A DNA stretch of 64,000 nucleotides, taken from contig NZ_JAENZZ010000001.1 in NCBI RefSeq assembly GCF_016612865.1, positions 1,240,001 to 1,304,000 of the forward strand. Direction: 5' to 3'. Below, piece after piece: positions 19,300 to 25,522 of this stretch. Each line of letters begins with the position of its first letter. Position 1 is the first letter of the stretch. The translations under genes were made by a program, and so were the position numbers. The stretch is from Blastococcus sp. TML/M2B. GTDB taxonomy: Bacteria; Actinomycetota; Actinomycetes; Mycobacteriales; Geodermatophilaceae. The notes beneath the pieces are model-generated. The model saw nothing but the letters and a program-made list of their open reading frames with translations. It was not told the origin of the DNA and made no database searches.

Positions 19300-19616
19300 G
19301 TGGCCAGAACGGTGGGTCGACAGGCGGCAGCACTGACGAAGGCGCGGGAGCGACGACGGGCGTTGGACGCCGCCCGCGATGAGCACGACCGTCGGGTCGA
19401 GGAGGCGACGGCGGAGGCGTTGGTGGCCCTGGAGGCGCGAAGCGAGGCGGAGCAGGCCCTGGCAGTGGCGACGGCGGCACTCGGCGAGACGCTCCGTACC
19501 TTCTGCTCGCCGAGGACGTGTCCGCAGAGCGAGCGGCCGCGCTGCTGGAGCTGGATCCCGCCGAGGTCCGGCGGCTGACGAAGACGACCGACCGACCGGC
19601 GGCCACAGCCAAGTGA
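19300..19616 (+). CDS. small coiled-coil protein next to the relaxase, frameshifted
   Basis: GTG with a GGAGGAAG ribosome site begins a highly charged helix (Arg, Glu, Ala heptads) that runs to about base 19,497. The expected continuation L-L-A-E-D-V-S-A-E-R-A is in another frame and ends in P-A-A-T-A-K and a TGA. Adding one base near 19,500 (a CC that may have been CCC) restores 106 codons. Such short coiled-coil proteins with a C-terminal D-P-A-E-V-R-R-L helix often accompany MOBF relaxases in actinobacteria and may be auxiliary oriT-binding factors; that role is inferred. Confidence 0.5.
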
Positions 19617-19777
19617 CGCGAAATCGACCGAAGTGACTCCAGTGGTCCTCCCCGTGGAGCGGACGAGGATCCGCTGTGACGGCTGGCGGAGTCGCGGCGC
19701 TTCGAGGCGGCTCAACCAGAGGTGGCGGCCAGTCCTACACGCGCTAGTAGCCTGGCTTCAGTCCTTGGGGGGGTGGC

Positions 19778-20224
19778 ATGTCGGCGCGACGCATGTGGGC
19801 ACTGCTACTGCTCGCTGCTGTCTTCAGCATGCACGGGGTCCAGTGCATGGCGACCGACGTCGCCGACCACGGGATGACCGAAGCAGGACACGTCCCGTCT
19901 GCCCTGTCCGTGCAGGCGGTGGAAATCGACTCAGCGCTCGCCGCCGCACCTCACCTGTCGCCCGCGACGATGTCTGCTGCAATGACTATGGCCGTCGCCG
20001 CCAATCTCTCTCCGGACGGTTCTCCGCCCCACGGCTCGGCCTTGATGGCGGTCTGCCTGGCCGTGGTCCTCACTGGCGTGAGTGCGCTGGCTGCGGCAAC
20101 GCTGATCGGTCGAGCATCGGCATCGAGCGTTCGCGCTCGGGCTCCTTCTCCGATGTGGCACACCGGGTGGTCGAGGGTCCCTCGACCACCGGACTTGTCC
20201 GCTCTCTGTCTTCTGCGGATCTAG
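19778..20224 (+). CDS. DUF6153 family membrane protein
   Basis: 148 residues with a signal-like N-terminal helix, then the H-G-V-Q-C motif about residues 25-30 that marks DUF6153, an acidic/His region, and a second membrane helix (about 85-110). DUF6153 proteins are commonly found beside DUF305 and copper genes in actinobacteria; their biochemical role is unknown. It begins the metal-handling block and is separated from the next gene by a clean hairpin. Confidence 0.65.
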   Translation: MSARRMWALLLLAAVFSMHGVQCMATDVADHGMTEAGHVPSALSVQAVEIDSALAAAPHLSPATMSAAMTMAVAANLSPDGSPPHGSALMAVCLAVVLTGVSALAAATLIGRASASSVRARAPSPMWHTGWSRVPRPPDLSALCLLRI

Positions 20225-20236
20225 GCCGAATGCCCT

Positions 20237-20267
20237 GACCCGACTCCGCCCATAGCTCAGTCGGGTC
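20237..20267 (+). terminator. 9-bp stem hairpin between DUF6153 and DUF305 genes
   Basis: GACCCGACT and AGTCGGGTC form a perfect 9-bp stem with a 13-base loop, placed just after the DUF6153 stop and 42 bases before the next ATG. It lacks a T-run. It may be a terminator or an attenuator controlling the DUF305 gene. Confidence 0.45.
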
Positions 20268-20308
20268 CTGCGCGCACGCCTATGACCTACAACTGCAGGA
20301 GAATTCTG

Positions 20309-20941
20309 ATGACTCGCACGACCGCACGACTCGTCCGCCTGGCCGGCGGACTCCTGGCAGGAACCGTCGTTCTCGCCGGCTGCTCCGGTGGGAGCGACGG
20401 CACCAGAGCTGACGACGGTGCCGATCGCAGTGCCGGCGCCACCAGCTCCGCCAGCGCGACCACCCACAACGAGGCCGACGTCGCATTCGTCCAGGGCATG
20501 CTCCCGCACCACGAGGGGGCCCTGCGCATGGCTCAGCTCGCCGACGGCCGGGCCTCCGACCCGAGGGTGATCGACCTGGCCGACCGAATCGAGGCGGCGC
20601 AGGGGCCGGAGATCGAGACGATGACCGGCTGGCTCGAGGAGTGGGGCGAGCCGCTGCCCGAGGAGGACATGGGCGGCATGGACCACGGCTCCGGCGGCAT
20701 GGACATGGAAGGGATGTCCGAGGAGGACATGACGGCGCTGGACTCTTCTTCCGGCGCTGAGTTCGATCGCATGTTCCTGGACATGATGATTCCGCACCAC
20801 CAGGGCGCCGTGGAGATGGCCGAGACGGAGATCGCCGACGGTTCTGATCAGGACGCCGTCGAGATGGCTCGGGAGATCGTCGAGTCGCAGACCGCTGAGA
20901 TCCAGGAGATGCAGACGCTGCTGACCGAGCTGGGCGGCTGA
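20309..20941 (+). CDS. DUF305 lipoprotein with Met/His-rich linker
   Basis: 210 residues. A lipobox (V-V-L-A-G-C) places the mature protein on the outer face of the membrane. Two DUF305 half-repeats each carry the P-H-H motif: M-L-P-H-H-E-G-A near residue 73 and M-I-P-H-H-Q-G-A near 158. Between them is a Met/His/Gly-rich stretch (about 121-136, containing G-M-D-H-G and G-M-D-M) typical of Cu(I)/Ag(I) binding. DUF305 proteins are commonly linked to copper; the metal here is inferred. The ATG is preceded by CAGGAG; an upstream ATG lacks a good ribosome site. Confidence 0.85.
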   Translation: MTRTTARLVRLAGGLLAGTVVLAGCSGGSDGTRADDGADRSAGATSSASATTHNEADVAFVQGMLPHHEGALRMAQLADGRASDPRVIDLADRIEAAQGPEIETMTGWLEEWGEPLPEEDMGGMDHGSGGMDMEGMSEEDMTALDSSSGAEFDRMFLDMMIPHHQGAVEMAETEIADGSDQDAVEMAREIVESQTAEIQEMQTLLTELGG

Positions 20942-20952
20942 CGCCGCGACGG

Positions 20953-20984
20953 GTGGCGCTGTTCCGGACGCGGGACAGCGCCAC
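20953..20984 (+). terminator. hairpin after DUF305 gene
   Basis: GTGGCGCTGT pairs perfectly with ACAGCGCCAC across a 12-base loop, starting 11 bases after the DUF305 stop. A 10-bp GC-rich stem is a plausible intrinsic terminator even without a T-run in this GC-rich genome. Confidence 0.55.
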
Positions 20985-21066
20985 TCGTCGACAGCTCTGC
21001 GCGCTCCAGGCCACCGGGCCGGAGCGCTCCCTCGTCATCAGCCGCTCCGTCTCGAAGGACCACCCC

Positions 21067-21996
21067 ATGCGTTCTGACCTGCGTCGCCCGGCTACATCTG
21101 TTCATGCCGCTCGTCGTTCCCCGATGGCTCGAGTTCGTGGGATCGCGAGAGCGCTTTCTGTGGCGGCGGCCTCCGCGCTGCTTGTCGCGGGTTGCACCTC
21201 CTCGACCGCGCAGTCGGAGACCGAGCCGGACGGAGTGACGGCCGGCATGCTCCCCTCCAGCCATATCCACGGTGTCGCGATCGACCCAGCTGACGGGCAA
21301 CTTCTCCTGGCCACGCACGACGGGCTCTTCGGAGTGGGCGATGACGGAGAGTCGACCCATATAGGGCCGGTCATCGACCTGATGGGCTTCGCTGTCCGCG
21401 GACCGGGGCATTTCCTCGCCTCCGGGCATCCCGGGCCGGACGTCGACCTGCCGGAGCCGGTCGGGCTGATCGAGTCGACGGACGGCGGCCGGACGTGGGA
21501 ACCGCGATCCCGGCAGGGCGAGTCCGACTTCCATGCGCTGACGGTCAGCGATGCGGGGGTCCTCGGTTACGACGGCTCCCTCGTGCGGAGCGCCGACGGC
21601 GACGAGTGGGAGCAGCTACTGATTCCGGCGGCTCCGGCGACACTCGCCGCAGCACCGGACGGGCGGACGATCCTCGCCACCACTGAGCAGGGTCTCCTCA
21701 GCTCCGTCGACGGCGGTAGCTCCTGGGTCCGGAACGACGGTGCACCGCTCCTCCAGGTGGTCGACTGGGCCGACGACGGCATGAACGTCGCGGGCGTGGA
21801 CCCGTCCGGTTCGGTGTGGACGAGCGCGGACGGAGCCGCTACCTGGCAGGCGGGGCCCAAGCTGGAATCACCCCCGCAGGCTGTGGCGGCGACCTCCTCG
21901 GCGGGGGGCTCGCTGCGGATCGCCGTCGTGACGGCCACGGCGTTGGTGGAGTCGGACGACGGCGGACTCACATTTGATGTGGTCTTGGGGGACTGA
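21067..21996 (+). CDS. F510_1955-type beta-propeller lipoprotein
   Basis: 309 residues with a basic N-terminus, a signal peptide and a lipobox (L-V-A-G-C-T) near residue 43. The mature part holds repeated blades ending in S-x-D-G-G-x-T/S-W, the Asp-box pattern of BNR/sialidase and VPS10-like propellers, and starts with S-H-I-H-G-V-A-I-D, the hallmark of F510_1955 'glycosylhydrolase' proteins found in copper islands. It probably binds metal or a partner at the cell surface rather than cutting sugar. A later Met (21124) is an alternative start that keeps the signal peptide. Confidence 0.7.
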   Translation: MRSDLRRPATSVHAARRSPMARVRGIARALSVAAASALLVAGCTSSTAQSETEPDGVTAGMLPSSHIHGVAIDPADGQLLLATHDGLFGVGDDGESTHIGPVIDLMGFAVRGPGHFLASGHPGPDVDLPEPVGLIESTDGGRTWEPRSRQGESDFHALTVSDAGVLGYDGSLVRSADGDEWEQLLIPAAPATLAAAPDGRTILATTEQGLLSSVDGGSSWVRNDGAPLLQVVDWADDGMNVAGVDPSGSVWTSADGAATWQAGPKLESPPQAVAATSSAGGSLRIAVVTATALVESDDGGLTFDVVLGD

Positions 21997-22103
21997 GGCG
22001 TGGCGGGATGAGTCAGCACTGGGAGCCGAACAGCTCTCTATCTGCCGCCCCGGTCGATGCCCGCCCAGGTCCTCCTCGGGTGAGTACTCGGTGCGTCGTT
22101 GCA

Positions 22104-22125
22104 TTACACCCCCCGGGGGTATACG
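22104..22125. promoter_or_regulatory. CsoR-like operator upstream of copper chaperone
   Basis: TTACACCCCCCGGGGGTATA is a near-palindrome of the G/C tract with flanking TA that CsoR copper repressors bind in actinobacteria. A half-site (CAGGGGGTATG) follows about 25 bases on. It lies ahead of a broken csoR and the intact chaperone gene, which fits copper-dependent control by a CsoR encoded elsewhere. Confidence 0.5.
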
Positions 22126-22209
22126 GTCTCATGGTGTAGGTACTGGCAGGGGGTATGCGTCGGTCGGTGTAGGAACCTGTCGGGCCACACAGGAGGCCAG
22201 CAGTCTCGC

Positions 22210-22400
22210 GGCTTATCCAGCGCAAGGACGACTGCCTCAGGCTCTTCGTCGGATGGAAGGGGAGGTTCGAGGCCTCCAGCCCGTGGTCGAGGCAGACGAA
22301 AGGTCCGCGAGGTGATCGAGGCCATCGCCCGCCGGGTCCGCTCCTGGAACAGGACCACCAGAATGAACATCCACGGCAATGCACGTCCATGAGGGATCGA
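22210..22400 (+). pseudogene. csoR remnant (copper repressor fragment)
   Basis: One frame reads Q-A-L-R-R-M-E-G-E-V-R-G-L-Q-P-V-V-E-A-D-E-R and then stops; intact CsoR proteins have R-L-R-R-I-E-G-Q-V-R-G-L-Q-R-M-V-E-E at this place. Beyond the stop another frame has L-L-E-Q-D-H and a later C, loosely like the CsoR tail. The Cys-His-Cys copper site is not intact in any one frame, and no start with a ribosome site is evident. I read this as a decayed csoR whose operator survives. The resemblance covers only about 20 residues, so this is a moderate call. Confidence 0.45.
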
Positions 22401-22414
22401 AAGGACAATTCGAG

Positions 22415-22681
22415 ATGAGTACCGCCACGTACAGCGTCGTCGGCATGACCTGCGGCCACTGCGTCAACTCCGTGGCCGAAGAGGTCCGCCAGGTTCCCGG
22501 CGTCACCGACGTCAGCGTCGATCTCGCCACCGGTGGACTCACCGTCAGCGCCGTGGCCGATGTGGACGACGGTGCCGTGCGCACTGCCGTTGAAGAAGCC
22601 GGGTATCAGGTAGCCGAGCCCGTCAACCTGCTCGCAGGGGCTGGAGAGCAGACGTCCGGGTGTGGCTGCGGCTGCAGCTGA
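22415..22681 (+). CDS. CopZ-like heavy-metal-associated chaperone
   Basis: 88 residues with a single HMA fold: G-M-T-C-G-H-C at residues 10-16 supplies the two Cu(I)-binding Cys residues. The C-terminus adds an unusual Cys-rich tail (S-G-C-G-C-G-C-S) that could give a second metal site. Cytosolic; copper chaperones of this kind hand Cu(I) to P-type ATPases or repressors. No P-type ATPase lies in the window, so the partner must be elsewhere. A CsoR-like operator about 290 bases upstream suggests copper induction. Confidence 0.9.
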   Translation: MSTATYSVVGMTCGHCVNSVAEEVRQVPGVTDVSVDLATGGLTVSAVADVDDGAVRTAVEEAGYQVAEPVNLLAGAGEQTSGCGCGCS

Positions 22682-22899
22682 AAGTCTGCGCCCGGAGGCT
22701 GTTCGTGGGGTACCGCTAGCGGCCCATCGCCGGCCCATTCCGACGTCCGCCACGCGGGCGGCGGCACCGCAGGCAGCTGACCGAAAGTGGCCTTGTGTCG
22801 GCACGACTCGGATGGCGCCCCTTCGGGAGCCGTCGCGCTGTAAGTGCCGGCCGTGGCGCAGCTCCGCGTCCTCATCATAGGCCCGAAGGTGCTCAGGGT

Positions 22900-22933
22900 G
22901 GTCACGGTCCCGGACGAGACCGGGACCGTGACC
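22900..22933. terminator. bidirectional terminator between copZ-like and DUF305 genes
   Basis: A perfect 14-bp stem (GGTCACGGTCCCGG / CCGGGACCGTGACC) with a 6-base loop lies between the convergent chaperone and DUF305 genes. The remaining ~300 bases of that gap hold nothing else I can recognise. Confidence 0.65.
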
Positions 22934-22995
22934 GCCGGCTGGAGACCCCTGCTCGAGTCGTCACCGTCAGGGACATGTGGCCGCCCTTACCGCGA

Positions 22996-23592
22996 TCACT
23001 CCGACGCGCAGTCCCGCAGGGCCGAACCCTCGAAGTCGGGAACGCCGCGGGCCTGCGCCTCCTCGGCCGTGGCGGCCTCCCCGTTCTCCTCGATGTCCTG
23101 GATCAGCCACTCCATCTCGGCGATCTCGCGCTCCTGGGCCTTGATGATCTCGACGGCGAGCTGGCACACCCGGACGTCGGTGATGTCGGCGCGCTCGGAC
23201 CGGGTGATGGCTAGCGAGTGGTGCGGGATCATCGCGTTCATCCACGCGGAGTCCTGCACGGTGGCCTGGCTGCGGTCCAGCGCGATGCCGCCGCCCAGCA
23301 GCAGGAGGCTCACCGCCACGATCGCGATGTTGCCCTTCATGTTCTTGTACATGTTGAGCATCCAGCCGAGCATGATCAACCCCATGGTGCCGCCCATGGT
23401 GACCGCCATGAACACGCGGCTCTGGCTGAACTGGACGTGGCTCCACTCCCACGTGCCGGCGAACATCGTGAAGTACATGACGACCATGGACGTCGTGATC
23501 ATGGCCGCGAAGCGCAGGTACATCTTCGTCTCGTGGGACATGCCGCCGTCCTGACCGTGTTCCTTCGTCTCGTCGCTCTTCTTGGTCGCCAT
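22996..23592 (-). CDS. three-helix DUF305 membrane protein
   Basis: 198 residues. Three hydrophobic helices (about 25-50, 57-80 and 88-106) precede a single DUF305 unit with M-I-P-H-H-S-L-A-I near residue 125. The membrane part is rich in Met and Trp. This longer, membrane-embedded DUF305 type differs from the lipoprotein version upstream and may present metal at the membrane surface. Start chosen at Met-Ala-Thr-Lys-Lys, with an AGGAC/GGAG ribosome site. The upstream gap holds a palindrome shared with the ArsR promoter, suggesting common control. Confidence 0.8.
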   Translation of the reverse strand: MATKKSDETKEHGQDGGMSHETKMYLRFAAMITTSMVVMYFTMFAGTWEWSHVQFSQSRVFMAVTMGGTMGLIMLGWMLNMYKNMKGNIAIVAVSLLLLGGGIALDRSQATVQDSAWMNAMIPHHSLAITRSERADITDVRVCQLAVEIIKAQEREIAEMEWLIQDIEENGEAATAEEAQARGVPDFEGSALRDCASE

Positions 23593-24098
23593 GGATCCGA
23601 TCTCCGTCCTGGCTGTCATCGGTGGGGAGGAACTCCGCAAACCAATGACTGCATCGTCACGCGAGCCGTTCGCCGCAGCCTGCGACGTCACATGTGTGTT
23701 GTTGCAGCGGTATCGGCCGAGGCGCGAGACCGCTGCATGGGTAGATGTTGGTTGGCGTACGTCGATCGCCCGAATGCCCGTACGGTCATACGGGTAAACC
23801 GAAGAGTCGGTACCGCCGTCGGGACAGCTGGCGTTGCGATCACGACAAACTCGCCATGAGTGCCGACTTGTTCGGCATCGACCGGGCGACATCAGCCCGC
23901 GACGCCGGACGACTGGACGAAGAGCGAGCCGATCTGTGGAGGCGATGGCGTCGGGTGTCGTTGTGACCACGATGCCTTCGGCGGTCGGCGGTGGCAGCTC
24001 GACGATCAGCGCCGCTGGAGCGATGGTTCGGCCCCGGGGCGTCGTTTAGGCCGCTCTTGCCCTGGCGCCGTCGGGGCCGGCCCACCGTGCAGTGCCTG
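23593..24098. other. 505-base gene-free gap upstream of the DUF305 membrane protein gene
   Basis: No convincing gene is present: the short frames show neither a ribosome site nor recognisable protein. It should hold the leftward promoter of the DUF305 membrane protein gene; the 23,777 palindrome lies about 185 bases upstream of that start. Local composition is less GC-rich than nearby genes. Confidence 0.5.
23777..23794. promoter_or_regulatory. palindrome CCCGTA-N6-TACGGG, candidate ArsR-family operator
   Basis: Inverted arms CCCGTA and TACGGG flank six bases, followed by TAAA. Nearly the same sequence (CCCGTACGGGTA) occurs just before the ArsR gene, so the two promoters probably share a regulator. 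Confidence 0.45.
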
Positions 24099-24506
24099 TC
24101 AGCCCAGCGAGCCGATGAGGTCTCGGCACGCCTGCTCGCAGCGCCGACAGGCCTCGGCGCAGATTCGGCAGTGCTCGTGCATCGAGGCATGGCTCTCGCA
24201 CTCGTCGCCGCACGCCTTGCAGGCGGCAGCGCAGGCCTCGAGCACCGCCCGGGTGAGGTTGGCGTCGTAGCCGGTGTGCCGGGAGAGCACGCGGCCGGTG
24301 GCGTCGCAGATGTCGGCGCAGTCAGTGTTCGTGCGGATGCACTTCGTCAGCTCGGCGACCTTGTCCTCGCTGAGGCAGGCGTCGGCACAGGCGGTGCAGG
24401 CCTGGGCGCACTCGAAGCAGGCCTCGATGCAGGCCAGCAGCTTCTGCTTGTCCACCCCGCCGAGATCCTTGGGGTAGGTGTCGAGCATCTGGGCTGCCAC
24501 GGTCAT
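24099..24506 (-). CDS. Csp-type four-helix-bundle copper-storage protein
   Basis: 135 residues with about 18 Cys, nearly all in C-x3-C/C-x2-C patterns on amphipathic helices (C-I-E-A-C-F-E-C-A-Q-A-C, C-A-A-A-C-K-A-C, H-C-R-I-C-A-E-A-C). This is the DUF326/Csp fold, in which Cys residues line a bundle that stores many Cu(I) ions. No signal peptide or Tat motif is present, so it is the cytosolic Csp3-like kind. Divergent from the ArsR gene, with the shared palindrome between them, which suggests regulation by that repressor. Confidence 0.9.
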   Translation of the reverse strand: MTVAAQMLDTYPKDLGGVDKQKLLACIEACFECAQACTACADACLSEDKVAELTKCIRTNTDCADICDATGRVLSRHTGYDANLTRAVLEACAAACKACGDECESHASMHEHCRICAEACRRCEQACRDLIGSLG

Positions 24507-24577
24507 GGTTGCCTCCTCGGGTTGCCGGCGCCGGCTGGCTCGGATGTCGCCCGGATCGGGCGCTGACGATTCCGGCG

Positions 24578-24601
24578 GTACCCGCAGACCCGTACGGGTA
24601 T
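24578..24601. promoter_or_regulatory. palindrome in the csp-arsR divergent promoter
   Basis: CCCGTACGGG is a perfect 10-bp palindrome embedded in a larger TACCCG...CGGGTA inverted repeat, 24 bases before the ArsR ATG and between two divergent genes. It matches the element near 23,777. A dimeric winged-helix repressor would fit. Confidence 0.55.
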
Positions 24602-24624
24602 GGGCGGCCTGGAGGTGTTTCTCG

Positions 24625-25002
24625 ATGTCTGAACCTGACCACGCCCATCCGGTCGACCCGGAACGTGTCGCGCACGCCCGTGCCCGGCTGCCGAGCCGGG
24701 AGGAAGTCGCCCAGCTGACCAGCGTGCTGAGCCTGATGGCCGATCCCACCCGGGCCCGAGTCCTGTTCGCGCTCGACATGGTGGACGAGCTCTGTGTCGG
24801 CGATCTCGCACTGGCCCTGGAGGCCAACGAGGACGCCGTGGGGTACGCGCTCCGGTTGTTGCGCACGGCGGGACTGGTGACCAACCGGAAGCAGGGGCGC
24901 GTCGTGTTCTACCGCCTGGCCGAGGGTTTCCCCGAGCCGCTGCGGGAACACTGCCTCCGCCAGTTGGTCGTCCTTTCGGAAGCGGCGCCGGACGACGACT
25001 GA
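24625..25002 (+). CDS. ArsR/SmtB-family metal-responsive repressor
   Basis: 125 residues with a winged helix: the recognition region reads E-D-A-V-G-Y-A-L-R-L-L-R and the wing N-R-K-Q-G-R-V-V-F-Y-R-L. The metal motif is D-E-L-C-V-G-D-L with Cys57; arsenic sensors have E-L-C-V-C-D-L, so the second Cys is Gly here. A further Cys110 and an N-terminal His-containing tail (D-H-A-H) could complete a site, closer to the Cd/Pb sensor CmtR (which uses Cys57 and a distal Cys). It probably controls the divergent copper-storage gene and its own promoter. Confidence 0.85.
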   Translation: MSEPDHAHPVDPERVAHARARLPSREEVAQLTSVLSLMADPTRARVLFALDMVDELCVGDLALALEANEDAVGYALRLLRTAGLVTNRKQGRVVFYRLAEGFPEPLREHCLRQLVVLSEAAPDDD

Positions 25003-25091
25003 CAGTTGGGTGTCGACGCTGGCACGGCTGCCAAAGGCGGGGTGATCGTCGCCGCGCGAACATCCACGACCGCCCCTACAGTCGGCCACAC

Positions 25092-25107
25092 CCGGACGGT
25101 CGTCCGG
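25092..25107. promoter_or_regulatory. inverted repeat upstream of the complex I-like operon
   Basis: CCGGACG-GT-CGTCCGG is a perfect 7-bp inverted repeat 74 bases ahead of the nuoA-like start, in the short gap after the ArsR gene. It could be an operator or an mRNA hairpin. It is unrelated to the CCCGTACGGG motif upstream. Confidence 0.3.
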
Positions 25108-25180
25108 ATGATCGCTGTCGTATCCCCGGCCCGATACCGGCCGCTCCCAGCGGCATCTCCGTTGAGGGGAGGAGAGCGCC

Positions 25181-25522
25181 ATGGTCGCGCTGCTGTCGCT
25201 GGCCGCCCTGGTCGGGGCCGGGATCGTCGGGCTGTACGCGCTGTCGGCGGCGTTGCGCACCGCCCGGGAGCCCGCCGCCGTGCTGCCGTACGAGTCGGGC
25301 CTGCTCCCACAGCAGCACGCCGTCTCCCGCTACCACGCGCGGTGGTACGCGGTCACGGTCCTCTTCCTGGCCTTCGACATGGAGATGATCTTCATGTACC
25401 CGTGGGCGGTCGTGGTCGCGGACATGGGGACGACGGCCGTCGTCGAGATGTTCGGCTTCCTCGCCGTGCTGCTCGTCGGTGTCACGTACGTCTGGCGTGA
25501 AGGTGCGCTGCGATGGACGTGA
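25181..25522 (+). CDS. nuoA: NuoA-like complex I membrane subunit
   Basis: 113 residues with three helices and the family motif F-D-M-E-M-I-F-M-Y-P-W-A (canonical F-D-x-E-x-x-F-L-Y-P-W-A) near residues 65-76. The normally conserved loop Y-E-C-G reads Y-E-S-G (P-Y-E-S-G, about 31-35), losing the Cys that in ND3 marks the active/deactive switch. The ATG has a GGGGAGGAG ribosome site, and the end overlaps the next gene by 10 bases. First gene of an operon that holds only membrane subunits. Confidence 0.9.
   Translation: MVALLSLAALVGAGIVGLYALSAALRTAREPAAVLPYESGLLPQQHAVSRYHARWYAVTVLFLAFDMEMIFMYPWAVVVADMGTTAVVEMFGFLAVLLVGVTYVWREGALRWT

Noticed and set aside
23593..24098. Small open frames as genes in the gap
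   Set aside because: No ribosome sites, no family pattern, and the frames overlap the likely promoter region.
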